This document shows, one piece after another, positions 38,346 to 52,500 of a DNA stretch of 64,000 nt. Positions within the stretch are counted from its first letter, which is position 1, and every line of letters begins with the position of its first letter. This DNA is from Pyrocephalus nanus (taxonomy: Eukaryota; Chordata; Aves; Passeriformes; Tyrannidae). Location of the stretch: positions 1,393,501-1,457,500 of the forward strand of contig CM076277.1 of assembly GCA_038380795.1 (NCBI GenBank), given 5' to 3'. The translations under genes were made by a program, and so were the position numbers. The notes below the pieces were generated by a model. The model did no database searches, was not told the DNA's origin, and saw nothing but the letters and a program-made list of their open reading frames with translations.

Positions 38346-38869
38346 ACAAAAGTAATTTAAAAAGCTCTGAGTTCATGACAGCTTTATGTTCACCTGGAGT
38401 GACAAAACCAGCTGGTACAGATCTGAACCTGTCCAAGGCTGGTTTTGAAACACGTCTGGGAGAGAGGCAGCCAGTACCAGCACCTGGATGTGGCTGCAGT
38501 GCTGACAGATAAGAACTAGGAGCCCACAGTGAGTCCAACAGCTCACCTATGCTGGAGTCACACCTTTCTCTGAGGGCATGTCACTTGTCACTGCAGGGTT
38601 TTCTCCCCTTCTTTGTTTTTTTGGTTACTTCATATAATGTATTACTCACCTTCTCCTCCCAGAAACTGCAGTGGTCTGAAGCACAAACAGTAAAGAAACC
38701 TCAGGAGGAAACTTCAGACAAAACACCTGAAATACAATGAATTTGAAAAGAAAAAAAATCCCTAAGAAATTTGGGGGAAACATAAAAACGATGGTCTTTG
38801 ACATTACAGAAAATGCATTGTTTAATGAATTAGTACAGGGAAACAACAGGAAATATAGTAACACAGGTT

Positions 38870-40500
38870 AAAATACTTTTTAGTTGTTTATTATAAAACA
38901 AAGATTTACATGTGAAGGCACTTTGAAACCGTTAACAGAATTTCCATGTAAGCTATTGTTTTAGCTGTTCAACAAGCCAAAAATATTTTTTCTATCACCT
39001 AAAAAGGTGAAAAATTCTGAACTGCAGAAACACTACACTTAACGACAACTAATACGGATTTTGGCATCATCAGTTTTCTGGTTTCAGAGAAGGCAGTGAC
39101 AGTGTGGGGACCAGACACATGAGGAGATCTGCACGTCATGTCAAATCTAAACCGAATCAACTAAACTCTCCTCATACAATACTGTGAGAAGACCGACCCT
39201 GTTATGTCTGACCATACATTTCCCACCCAAAAAGGCTAGAATCCTCCACTTTTTATCCCAAACTCTGAAGACAAACATTAAAACTTGAATAAAATTCAAG
39301 GAACTGAAGAATCTCCATGAAAGTTACTCCACTGCATGGCCATTTCCTCACACTGCAGCTCTCCATGGCCAAGCACTAAGCACCTTTTTTTCGAAACTAA
39401 AAAAAAACCCCAAAATTCAAGTAGTTCAGAATTCAAACCCAAGTTTGTAAACTTTCTACTCCTTGCTGAGTAGTGTCCCTGCACACACACGCTTCGTAAT
39501 CAATTTCTGCTCTATCACTCCTGGCCAGATTCATTGGCTGAGACTGCCCAAAATCATCACACTTCTCTTCCTAACACTTCCATAGTAACCCACCCAGCCA
39601 GTGAAGTGAACAGAGCTCCTCAAACAAGTCCTATGTAATCGTTCCTTTTTTTTTTTTTTTTTATTCAGTTCAGTTACACAGAAACTGAAAATTACAGTGC
39701 TGAGAAGGTTCTCTATGGCTCTCATCTTGCCCCAGCTGCTGATTTTCAACTGTAACCAGCTTGTACATCTTCAGGGTGAGCTGCCATCCACATGAAAAGC
39801 TTCTAGGGCAGACTGCCAATGTGGCAGCACCCACTGGCTCAAAAGAAAGGGAATTCACTGAACCGTATCTCAGTGCTTTACCAGAGTCCAATTTAGGCCA
39901 CTGCTATTTGCATTTTTTGATTATTGCCCTCGTTACTGCAAAGGTGTCAGATCCATGTCACAACCTACACTTTAACTGAAGTTCTGACAGTTCAAAACTG
40001 CTCAGCTCTTTCTGAGGCTAAATGATCCACTTTTTCTCCCTCCAGATACTCCACAGTAAAATAATGCATAAAATTCCACATTCTTTTAAAATAAGGCACT
40101 TTGAAAATTTTTTCTCCAAATACAAAAAGGTTGAGGAAACTTTTAACTGAGTTCACTCATTTCTTTACCAATCTGATTCCAAAAATAAAACCAATGTTAC
40201 TAGAAGCTGAGTTACACTCAGAACACACGATGCTCCCAGTTAGGCCTGAGGACATCCAATATGGCTTTCTACAAAACACTCTTGCTAAAACAGCTCAAAG
40301 TTCTAGCACAGCGTGGCCTTTGGGAATGAAGGTCCCTGTCATTTCCTACTTAACTCTTGCTTTTTGCATCCTGTGGAAGTCAGGTAAAAGTTCAGTGTTA
40401 AAGCAATTTGGCAGTTGTCTGTACACAAAACCAGGAAACAAACAGCACAACAGCTGTATCCAGCTCCATAGTTTTCAGATCCCACAGGAAACAGGCAGTT
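38870..40500 (-). other. RBL1: RBL1 3' UTR
   Basis: AT-rich non-coding sequence after the RBL1 stop, about 1.6 kb, ending at an AATAAA. In the transcript sense it contains an internal AATAAA followed directly by a run of about 17 A (plus-strand T-run 39646-39662), which could act as a proximal poly(A) site or prime falsely in cDNA work. Confidence 0.65.
38887..38892 (-). terminator. RBL1: RBL1 poly(A) signal AATAAA
   Basis: A canonical minus-strand AATAAA about 1.6 kb after the stop codon. It is the best candidate for the distal RBL1 end. Confidence 0.6.
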
Positions 40501-43500
40501 TTAATGATTTGCTCTCTCACTGACAACATCTTGGAGACGTTTTAGGAGAACATCATCATTTTCCTGGCAGAGTCGCTTTGTGGGGGATTCAGTGTCACTG
40601 TCAATTGTTATTGCTCGCTTCTTGCTCCTGTGTTCACCTTGTTTTATCATATTGTTGATGTCCTTCAAACTCTGTGACCGAGATAAAAAAAAATCATGAG
40701 TTACTCTGTCCCCATTTCAAACTTGCTCTGGTTTTCAAGTGTCTGAAAACTAAAGGCTATTCTGAGTGCTGGATTCTGCAGACATAATTCTAACCTTCGG
40801 TGCAAACTGAGAGATTAGATGCATTATAGCACATTAGAACTGCCCTAAACCACATCTTAATTAGGAGACTAATCAACCCACTCTCAAACTGTCATGGTTT
40901 TGCCCAGCTGGCCAGCCCCTAGGGCTGAGAATAGTTTTGTCCAGGTGGATTTCCGGACAAAAAGCCAATCAAAAGTTCCAGTAACGCCTTTGCTAATTAC
41001 ATATTTAAGAAAACAGAAGAGAAGGTTGATTGCGCAGTTTGAAATTAGCAGCCATGGAGGGGTGGCAGCAGGCCCTAAGGAGGGCCAAGGCCCCCTCCTT
41101 CCCTGGCCTGGGCCGGGGTCAGGTGTGGCACTGAAGCCCCCCTTCTCTCTTGTAAGAGAGCGAAGAAAAACAACTTTAGAAGACTGACTGCTTGGACAAA
41201 AACTGCTGCAGAAGAATTCCGGCAAAGAGATAAGGGACTTCCAAGGTCAAAGCTGGCAGCTGCAGGAGAGACAAGAAAAGTTCGAAGGAGAGGGGCTGTT
41301 TCTCCCCCTTTTCGCTCTCTCCCTTCAGCAGGGAAAAGACTGGAAAATAATCCCTGCCACCTGTAGAAGTTTGTTGGAGTGAGGAGACCTTCATGCGGCT
41401 CACAGAGGAGCTTGTGGATGTACCAGGGAGTCGAGACTTCATGAGAGGGACTGAAATGAGGCAGAGTCCTGTTGAAGATTTATGACCCTGAGAGCTCACG
41501 CTGGAGTGAAAACGGCTCGGGTAAGCTTGGGATCTCAGTGAGAGATCCATGCTGTTGGTGCTGGAGATTTGTGACTCTGAGAGAACCTACGCTGGAGCAG
41601 AAAACGGCTCGGGTAGGGATGTTGGGATCCATGCTAGACCCATGTCAGAAAGGTCTAGCAAGGACTGTTCTCCCGTAGGGAGGGACCTCCACAGGAGAAC
41701 AGGGGTGGACTCATAAGCCATTATCCCCTGTGACCCTGTGGAAGAAGATCCATGGTAGGCAAGTGTCCCCTTGCAAGCCCCCATGGAAGAGAAAACCTTC
41801 AAGGCCTGGGTAACCCCCAGCCTCCAGTCTTAGCCCAGGAGGGGAGTAGGCCCAGCCCTGGAGGCCAACACGGAGCAAAAGAGAAAGAGAAACAGTTCCA
41901 GCTGCAATGAATCGCAGTTGTCATCCTAGAGATAATATAAGATTACTGGAGACGCCTGGAGCTCCAAGAATGGAGAAAAAGACTGCTTCTCCTCCTTGGA
42001 CTGATATAAAGGGGGGAGAACTATTTCTGTAAATACATAGTACTTTTACTTAAGTAAAATTGTTGTAGATATAGTTCTTTAGTTTTAACTTATTAGTAAT
42101 AAATGTTAATATTATTTTCCCAAATCCAGTCTCTTTTGTCTGCATAAACCTTCTCTCAACTAATAGTAATTGTTTGGGGGGTGTGAAAGCAAATTGACCC
42201 AGAGCAAAATCACGACACAAACTGACCCCTTTCAGCCTGTTTTTGCTGTGTACCTTGGAAGGGCTCCCACTGAACTTGTAGAGCAGAGCAGTTCGAGGTG
42301 TCAGGCAGGCGCCGTTCTTGTGGGGCGACACGTACACGGAGTGCTGCTGGGAGATGCGCCGGGGAGACAGTGCCTGCTGCCTGATGCTGGGGAACGGAGA
42401 CAAGGGAGGGGCTTCCATCTGCAAGGGAGGACACATCTGCGTGGGAGCTGAATCACAAGATGTTTAAGAGCAGTAATTGCACAGAAGGGAAGATTAATAC
42501 AACTCCAGGTCCTCTTTAAAAGATTTTACCTTGTGAGAGGTAAACAACAGATCAAATAGCGATCAAATAACAGAATTAATTTTCTAGATGTGTTATAGAG
42601 ATGGTCCACAAGCATTGGAGAAAATGGGTGTTGCATTGAGGTAAAGAAGCTGAAACCAGGTTTACAAACTGAACAGCATCTGCATCTGTTCTCTCGAGGG
42701 GCTGTTAAAGCAAGTTTTCATACCATTACCTACAACTTTCTGACTTCACCCACACCAGGTGAGTGACAGGACAAAATTACTGACATACGTTTAACTGTCA
42801 GGAAAAACATTCCAAAATACTTTACTTACGACATGGTCCTGGTTTGTGACATCGTACTTCAGTGCAAATGACTTTACTCTTCCTATGTAGACTGCATTGT
42901 AAAATTTAATAAGATCTCCTCTCTCCTCTGTTTCTGACTCACTGGAGTTCTCTGCTGCGGATCGTCCCGAGGAACCGGCAGCTTTCACAGCTGAGTCTAA
43001 TAACGAGAGAGCTTCAGATGTCAAAAACTGGGCACTTCAGAGTCCAACTTACCATGTCCAAAATCACGGCAAGAACTTGTCCATAAGTTGGCTAGTTAAT
43101 GAGAGGAATTAAAGGAACGTGCCTGAGGAAGGAGCAGGGGCTGCTGCAGATGGTTATGAACACTTGGAGAAGCTACCAATCACTGTGAGCTGGCTAGTGG
43201 GTTATGGCCACCAACACCAGCCTTCATTCCAAACTTGGAAATAGCTGTAGCAAGAAACTGTAGCACAACTGACCCCTTCTCTCATGGTTATTTTAGGGAG
43301 TGGTACAAAGCCATTAGATGCTCTTAAAACTGTGTTTTAAGCAGTCTGACACCTCTCAGCTTTTGGCTTCTGTGAAAGTTTCTACTGATCAGCTCAACTC
43401 ACATTTGCTGCAAGGAAGCTACGGCACCATTTGTTCAGGTTTGTTATGTTCAGTAGGAAAAGCTGCAGCCATGCAGCAACTGTATTTCTGTTAATGTTCT

Positions 43501-46500
43501 TTCTCCCCTAATTAAGCTGAAGTGCTACTGAATACAACCTTCTATGCCTCCTCCTCCATCCTGCTTACTGCCAAGTAAAACAGGGCAGCACAGAGTAAAG
43601 TCTCTGGCCATCACTGCACGGAGACAAACATCAAAAGCTCCAGCTGATACCTGCAACTCCATCTCTCTGCCTCCTATCACAACACAGGCACATGTTCCTG
43701 TGAGCTGGTGTCGAAAGAACAGGGGTTATTAAACAAAGGAGACACAAGTTTATAAACTGAAGAAAACGTCTGGCAGGAAAAGCCACTGAAGAACTTTGTA
43801 ACCAAGTACATTTGTCTGACAAAACACTGGAGCCCAGTGTCACTTCAGATACTCCAAGACATCCAAGAAGTGTGGATTTGTTAGACAGGATGCTGAACTA
43901 CAGGAGATCAGCACTTTCCTGAACCCTGGTGGAATCCTCAACAGGCCTTTAAAAAATGGCTTTAATACTCCTTCAGGCAGTTGAATCCCAGCCACAGTGG
44001 GAATATACCACAAAGAACAAACTCCTGAACTCCACGTGTGTCCTGGCTGCAGACCTGCTCTGCTCATGGGTTCATACATGGGCTCAAGATCTCTCACTCT
44101 CCTGACATGTCACTCAAAATGGGCACAGCACAGTTCTCATGCTTTTCTCAAATACTGCTCTTACCCTTTTCTCCTCTAGCCTAGAGCAAAGAAAATTTCA
44201 CCTATTTAAAAGAAACCTGAACATAAGAAAACGGTGGCCTTAGAGAGTTAGCATTTTTATTTTCTGAAACAAGTTCTCCCTACTTAAATCTTCAGAACAG
44301 GTCATGTTAAGAAAAAAAAAATCATAATATTCCAGGTACATCTTCATCTTTCTTTCTTAACCAGTGTTGCTGTCCAAGAACTATAATATAACTGACAAAC
44401 TAAGAAGATACTTCAACCCTGAGCAACCAAATCTATGGAAACCAAACATTCTTTCCAACTACGAAGCATAATTTCCACTTCTATCACACAGTAGAGCTAC
44501 TGACAAGGTTTCTTTTTCAACAGTACATTTGTTCTTAATATATTTAAAAATGTAAAATTTGCTCTGGTTCTTATCACTTGACAGTTCAGTTCTTTAAAAG
44601 CCCACAAGTACATTACTGAAGAGAGCAGATTCCTTTGCTGTACCCACCTTCTGCCATCTCCATATCTGGGTCTGCATTTTTGCCCGAGACATCAGCAGAA
44701 ATATTTCTCAATAAGACACTCCTATAAACCTACAAGACACCAGGGAAAAAGACTCATGTCAAGGAAAACGAGGAAGTCGAGAGACCAGAAGAAATCAATC
44801 TGAATAGGAATGAATATTACAGTGCACAGGATTTATGAGCACAAACACTTGAAAAGCCAGCTCTGAGATGTGCAGAAAGGAAAGGCAATGCTATTGACTC
44901 ACATGGCTGTTTGCTTGTGGCTGATTCCTGTAACTTTTCATTATGTCCTGAAAAGTTCTTTCCTCTTTGGTTACCTGGAAAAGAAAAGGGTATTGAAGAC
45001 CAAGTGTAAGCATGAAGGCTGGGCTGCTCAGGTCCAGCTTTTTGGTGTATTACTATCAGTACATAATCTTAAAATTTAGTCCTGGTCATGAGAATAAGAA
45101 AACACCAAGGATTTTTCTCATTCAGGAATTCCTTGTTTCTTAGCCACGGAAGTCTTTTATTGCTTATGATGTTTAGGTATTTTTCTTTTTCAGCTTTTCT
45201 TCCAGTGACACTTAAAATTAAAGAAGGGAAACATAAAGTCAAAAATGCATTTTGTAAATTTGGAAACTGGACCCCGTAACTTTTCTAAACAGAAAGTGAG
45301 GAAATCCTGAACCAGACGCTAGGCAGGTATGTACACTCATGCAATTTCATCTCCCTTTTGTACTTCAAAATAGCTCACTCGTTAAAGCAGTTTTTCAGCC
45401 ATACATTTGCAATTTCAACAGCAGGTAAGGAACAATTTTGGAGTAGGGACCGGGAGAGAACACATCAGGGTCTCTGGCTAGGTTGTCAGGTCTCACACTG
45501 CACTGGAGACAGCACTTGAAAGCCTGTATTATGAAAAAACCCAAACAACTGGCAAATACATGATCAATTAGTGCAATGGTTTTGTTTTCCTGCAGCTCTC
45601 AGTATTGATGTCAGGTGAGCCTAAGCAGTTAAAAGCACAGGTAGTCACAATTTAAACATCAGTTTCCCTCCACACATGGTGCTCCTCTTCATTTGTCTGC
45701 CTCAAGAAAAGGTAATTCAGCCCCGTGGAAGGAGCCTGGGCTTAGTTTCCCCTCCTGAATTTTGTGTCTGAATTAGACTTGAGGGACACTGTAACCATCA
45801 GCTCAAGTTTGAGTCAAACCAATATTCCAGTTTCGTAATCCAACTTAACAACATCTTAAATCAAAGCTGGCAAATGGAATAAGAAATGAAGAAGTACGAG
45901 TAGCAGACAACCAGCACAATTCCTCAGCCTGGATCTTCAAAAGCTAACAGGATTTTTGGGGAATAGAAACCTTCCCTACATACATTTGCTCCTGCAAACT
46001 TCTGCACCTGCCTAATCTTGTAACTGTAATGGATTTTTTGGTTCAGATTATACAGATCATGAAGGTGACAAACAGGATAGAAAACAAACGTGGGGCAATA
46101 AGATCACACAGTGCTTTGTCTGTATCAACCAGTGCGCTCTTTGAATGTGCTCAGGAAGAGAAGAAAAACCCTCTCAACACACTGGCTAGTGGGTAGGAAC
46201 TTTTAAGATATGCAAAACAAGGCAAAACACATACTGGGACTTCAGGCACTTCTTGGAAGGACTTTTCCCTTCCCCCTAGTAATATGACAAGAATGAAGCA
46301 ATCAAACTGTAAACTCTGAAAACACCTGACACTGTCAATTGAACATAAAATTTCCTGAACTTCTTAGAAACTACACGTTACCTTTGCCATGATATAAAAG
46401 GCACAGAGGAGGAGCTGGTCCAGATGTCTGTCCTTCATGAGATCAGCACAGTGAACCAGGGTGAACTCAAAGCACGTCCATATCTTCCTGCGCAGGTCAT

Positions 46501-49500
46501 TGGAAACGTCCAGTTTCAAGCACAGGTCACGCAAGCGCACACTGGCCAGGTGATAAACCTGCAGGGAAAACACACCCAGCAAAGAAGCCAAATGAAGCCA
46601 AACAGCCTCATCCCACCCTGCAGAAATGAAATGGCTCAAAGCAGAGCTGTTCTAGAAGGGCCATGAAGATGACTACAGGGAGGGAACACTTCTCCTGCGA
46701 GGACAGCCTGAGAGGGTTGGGGTTGTTCAGCCTGGAGAAAGACACTGGACAAGGGCCTGGAGTGACAGGACAAGGGGCAATGGCTTCCCATTGCCAGAGG
46801 GCAGGGTTAGATGGGATACTGGGAATAAGCTTCCTGTGAGGGTGGTGAGGCCCTGGCACAGGTTGCCCAGAGAAGCTGTGGCTGCCCCATCCCTGGAAGT
46901 GCTGGTGTAGTGGAAGCTCTCCCTGCCCATGGCAGGGGGGTAGAATGAGATGATCTTTTAGGTCCCTTCCAGTCCAAACCATTCTGGGATTCTGTGATTC
47001 CAAGACTAAGTTGTCCACTCTTCAACTGTTGAATCTCTAATGCTTACAGAAAACCTGCCTAAAAACACTATACCTACAGCTTCTGCATCACATCCCTCAC
47101 TAACTAAATTGGCCCATTCTTTATGCTGGAAAGCAGAAGGAGGTAGTTTTATTTTCACTTGCTCTACTGAACAGGAGCAAGAAAGGACGGGAGGGCAAAA
47201 CTATCACTGCGAATAGCATGATCAATGTAAATGGAAGGTCAAAATTTAAAGACAAATTTAAGTCAAGATTTTAGTTCTCCTTCATAACTAGGAAGAATAT
47301 ATTGTCTATTATTGGTCAAATGCATGGCTAGAGCTGAAGGTACTCCCTAGCTGAGAGTAAACGTTCCAAATTGCAATGTTCCCACCTGGCAGCTGGCTAC
47401 TTAATTCCTAATCTATTCTCAGAGAGACAGACTGTCACTAGAAAAATTAAAGAACCAATAGTTCAGACACAGGATGTGGCTCACAAGTATTTCCAGAAAT
47501 TACGTTCTGTATTAAAATGTACCTTTAAGATTGTTCATCTTAGAATTTTCTAGGTTGTATTTTAATACAGATACTGCCAAAGGGGAAAACCTCTAAAAAT
47601 AACTTTCTCTAGTAAGAAAATAACAGCAAAAACCCAATCTTGTAATATTTTTGAGATTAATTCAGGCAAATATTCTTTGTAGTCATTTAGACCAAGTTAC
47701 CCTGCCTCCTCCAAAGATCCCTTATACACTCCACACTACAAATGAAGGTAACTAGAAATAAGTCATCTGAAGTTTCTCTGAAGCACACCCAGTTCTTAAC
47801 TTGCCCCTTAAATCCTGCATTATTTCAAGAAGTTCCTTCTTTCTAGGAACCCTTAGCTAGTGTGTCATTCATCACTGCTTTCTGAGCTCCCAGATCAGCA
47901 CCACCAGGCAGGGCTCAAAGTGGCAGATGAGAATCTCCAGATGCTGGATCCACAGCAGTGCAGTTTTGAAAGAGCAAGACACGGGAGAGTCATCTCATCT
48001 TGGATATGTCTAATTTGCAAATGTGGGAAGCAGTCAAAATAGACAAGAGAACTAAAATCTGCCAATGTGACTTTGACAGTTATTTACGGGGTCTTAATTA
48101 AGAGCAAAAAAATCTCATGAATGGGATGGGGAAAACTGGATTCTCTGCAACACTCAAACATCTTGTCCCTTCTCTTCCGAGGTATTGAAGAACTGCAGGT
48201 ACCAAAGGAAAGGTACACAAAGACTGAAAGGTAATGGAAGCTGCACAAGGAGGGAGGTTCCAGCACAGCCACGAGCAGAAGCACAGCACAACTTCCAACA
48301 AGGCCACTTACCTTCCTGTAAAACAGCGCCAAGGACCCCGTTCTCTTTGGTTTGCTGGCTGCTGACACCTGCACTTCCTGGGCTGGGTTCCCTGGGGGGT
48401 GGTAGGAGGGAGCCAGAGCCTCCACTTTACACGGCTGGCCTAAATTAACTGAAATGGGGATCAGGGTGATCCCACCCATTTCATTTGCAATACCTGGAGA
48501 GGATACACACACCCAGAGACAAACCAGTCGCTCTCCTCACGCCGCAGAGCTAAACTGCAAACCAAACTCATTTACAAACATTTCATACTAAAGGCATCTC
48601 ATCCTCTGTACTAGATGCTAAAAAGACTTTGTCCCTCTGACTCTTCAGAAGTTATTAAAAATTACATTTCTGATAAAGTTAAAGAGAGATTATGAATGTG
48701 AATGATCTTGTCTAAAACTGTCTGAAAGGACAAAGTTTACAAGAAATCACAATTTCTGTACTTGGTGTTCCACTCTTTTGGGGGAGGTTGGCACTCCCTT
48801 TTTTTTTATTATTCTGCAAACCTGACAGCATACACTCCTCATTGGTGCCCTCAGTAGTCAAATTCTCTTGCTGGAAATCTCCTTAAACATGAAAAATTGA
48901 GATTCTTTTCTTCTTGTCTTTAACTATAGATCAAATTTTTAAATTAAAAAGGCTATAAAACTCATTGCTCATATATCATTTTCAGAAATATTAAAGCATC
49001 ATCCAACTTTAACAAAATATAAGTCTCCCAGTATTTTCCTAATGTTAACATGTAACCCTTATCTAGGAATTCCAGAGCCTTTTACGATTATAACAGACTA
49101 AAGTTAAGATAAATTGCAGTAAATTATTATTGGAGCTAAGAACCAAAGCATTGCTTAATCTGTGTAAAGTATTACTGGAAGAAGCACGGACTCCACAACT
49201 TTGTTTATGATTCCCTCAGGATGTCTCCAAGGAGAAGATGTCAGTATGACCTTAAGCTTTTTTTTTTTTCTTTTTGACAAAGTCAGTATTCTTTGAAAGA
49301 GAAAAAGCAATACATGCTCAAAGTGCATGATTAGTCTAAGCAAGGAAAACATCTATTAGAAAACCAGGAAGAATTTGTACCGTGCAGTGGGACAGTGACC
49401 TTCTGCCCCGCTTTCCCCGTCCCTGTGGTGGTTGTCATGGTCAGCACTGTCTGCCCGGGAGACACCGACACGTTTTCAGCACCAATGCTCGACGCTGGAG

Positions 49501-52500
49501 CAATTGTCAGCTTAGTTCCCTTGGATAAAACTTTTTCCATCTGCATTTCTCGGGGGCTGTCATCTCCAAAGAGCCTTCTCTTAGCACTTCCAGCTGCAGG
49601 AGAACTGTAGCGCTCATGAACTGAGATTGGAGACAAGGGCTGCGTGTCTGGTATGCCAAGGACAAAAAGATAAAATCAGCAAAACCTTAGGAGCAGCAGC
49701 TTCATGGGAATACTTCTCCAGAGAAAGGGAAAAGCTGCCTTCCAACTACACCACAGCACCAGAGGTTCCTTCTAGTCCAAGCTCTAAGAGTTCACTGTTC
49801 CCAGGAGATGTGAACAAGACCTGGAGTCTGATTCCTTTTATTTCGCAGTCATCCCAGACAGCACAGTTTTACCATCAGGTATCACATGGAAGCCAAGTAA
49901 CCAAACAAAATTGCAGAGACTGAGGAACACACAGGGTCACAGATACTCCAGTCTGCTTAGCAAGTAGTAATATTTGCAATTGCTATTCCTCTGATCACAG
50001 TTATCTCCAGGAACACTGACCATACTCCCTGGATATGCAAGTCTCCTCTATGTTCTGGCTTCAAACTCTCTCTAAACTGACCTGTGTCTGGTGCCTCCAC
50101 CCTCACCCACCCCTGCTCCTCTCAGGCTTTTCTGTTGCTTTCAAATGCTCCCTCCAGTAGTAAGGCCCAAGCACACAGCACTAATGTACAGGCTTCAGCT
50201 CACAGGCCTTTTGCATTTCTGCTGCAGTCTGACAGGATTCCAGCGACAGCAGTTTCCCATTTCCCAGGAAGCAGAAACTTTCTGGATAACTGGCCAGGTA
50301 AGACTGATTGGAGACCATATTCCTAACTCTGCCAAGATGGTTCTCTTGGTACCAGGGGCAAATTAGCATTTCAAATCCCCACCATCCTCCAGCTGAAGTT
50401 AGGAGGAGCCTCTGGTACCAGATACAAGGTCACATCTCACACAGCCCTACCCGTATATGACACCATCTCCAAGCTGCTTCCCATTCCATCAAACAACGAA
50501 CCACAACACATAAAGCTACTGCTTGTACATCTCTTTCCTGAGGAGTATTTAAAAAAACAATCAGTCCTGTCCTGTGATTTGCCAGATAAACACAGAGACA
50601 TCGCACAACCAGTAAGTCCTGGTGCACCTGCAAGAACATCTGGAATAGTGTCTGGGATACAACAAAAGCAGCAATTCCTAACTAGGAGAGTATGCAAAGG
50701 AAACAGCAGTGCTGACACTGCCTCTGCACCCTCACTGTCAGGAGATAGTTCTATGTGAGATCCAGAAATCTGCAGAGAATACTGCAGGCACAGTATTGCC
50801 CTCCCTTCGTGCAAAAAACCTTTCCATAGGAAGCAGGAATAAATATACCTGTCATTTCATTAATTAAAAAAAAAAAAGTCACCTAAAATCCAATCAAATT
50901 CACTGATAATAAACAATCAAAAAGCCAAAAAACCCTAAAAAAATCTGAGCATCAATGGACAATAAGACACTATATGACAACCCACCTGAGAGTAAGGTCA
51001 CTCTGGCATCAAACCAGCAGCAAAACCTGCTCCAGTCCAGCAGGGAAGCACCATCACCACTGTCTGCTGCCAGTGAGACACAGCACCAGTTTGACTGGGT
51101 GAATCCAGACCTTCCCTTGATCAAGTAAGAGGCTTCACAATTCTGAATGCTTGATTCACATTCAAGATTGCTTTTTGCAACTACAAAGAAGCTGAAAACC
51201 CCTCTCCCCAGATTCACACATTCAAATCGTATCAGAAACCTTGAACATACCCCGTCTTAAACTCCCACCAAGATCTGTTCGAACCTCTTTTACTCGAGGA
51301 TGAATTATGGGAGATAATGGCATCATAGGCAAATGGCCAAGCCCACTTCCTCCATTGCTGGCTTCAAAATTACTGGGAAACATTACCTGAGAAATAAGAA
51401 ATGTCAGTGTAAGATAACAAATGAATTTCCCTTCTTTGTGCTGATCTATTAAAAGAAGATTTTCTGCAGCAATTGTCTCATTTGAACAGTTTTCTTTATA
51501 AAAGAACAGTGACTTTCCTATTTAAAGGAAAACAGATCACGTACTTCTTCACAGGTTGGGACTTTGTTTTCTGATGCCTCGAGTGCATTCCAGAGTGCCG
51601 AGTTCCGAGTCCAGGCAAGACTCTCCAGAATCTGTTCCTCGATGCTGTTGAGGTGCTTCACCATGTCTCTGGAAAGTCCCTCCTCAGACCGAATCAGCAC
51701 TTCAATGACCTGATGGATATCACACACACACCCCCCACGATCACAGCCCTCTTCTGATCCTTGTTTTCTTAATCCCCTTTCCCAAAGGCAACCCAGGAGT
51801 CGGAAGTGGACAGCAGATGTGCCACCAATGCAGACCAACCCACTCCAGGGGTTTTTAGGCCCTCTCTTCCCATTGCTAAGCATGCACAGACTGAAACACT
51901 GAGCACACCCAGAGCTCACCCTGCACGTGGCAACCCCAGCATTCCCGCTTTCCTGCCCTCAAACCAGCAGCCCATTACACCAGGGGCTGAAAAACACTGC
52001 TCTGAAGTTATAAGAACCCTTAACGTGGACAAGTGGGTGGTGAACAGAGTTGACCATCCCCTGCAGTATCATACTCCACCCATACAAAACACAGAATCCA
52101 CTTTATTTATTTTATTCTTGTCAGAAGAGCATTCAGATTGTTTTTCTAAAACTCCAGAGTCAGAAATGCCATAAGATTTCCCTGGAGGACTTACTGATAT
52201 TTTTAGTTATTCCTGCTACAGAAACTAAGCATCTGGAGAACAAAGTTACAGATGCCACAAGTCTCTGTGGTGTGAAGCCTTTCTGATGGCAATTTTTTTC
52301 AAGTAAGAGTGCTGTGAGAATACACACTGAATAGCAGAGAAAATTCAAATCAAACATAAATCTGTTCCACAAAGCTGGGTCTGCATCAGTGCATTTCATT
52401 GTGAAGGAGCCCACCAAAAGCCACAGCAGTACTGACAGATTTGTTTCAGCTTCAGTACTGCCCTAAGCTGAGAGTAAAAGAAAAAGGGAGAACAGAAAAT

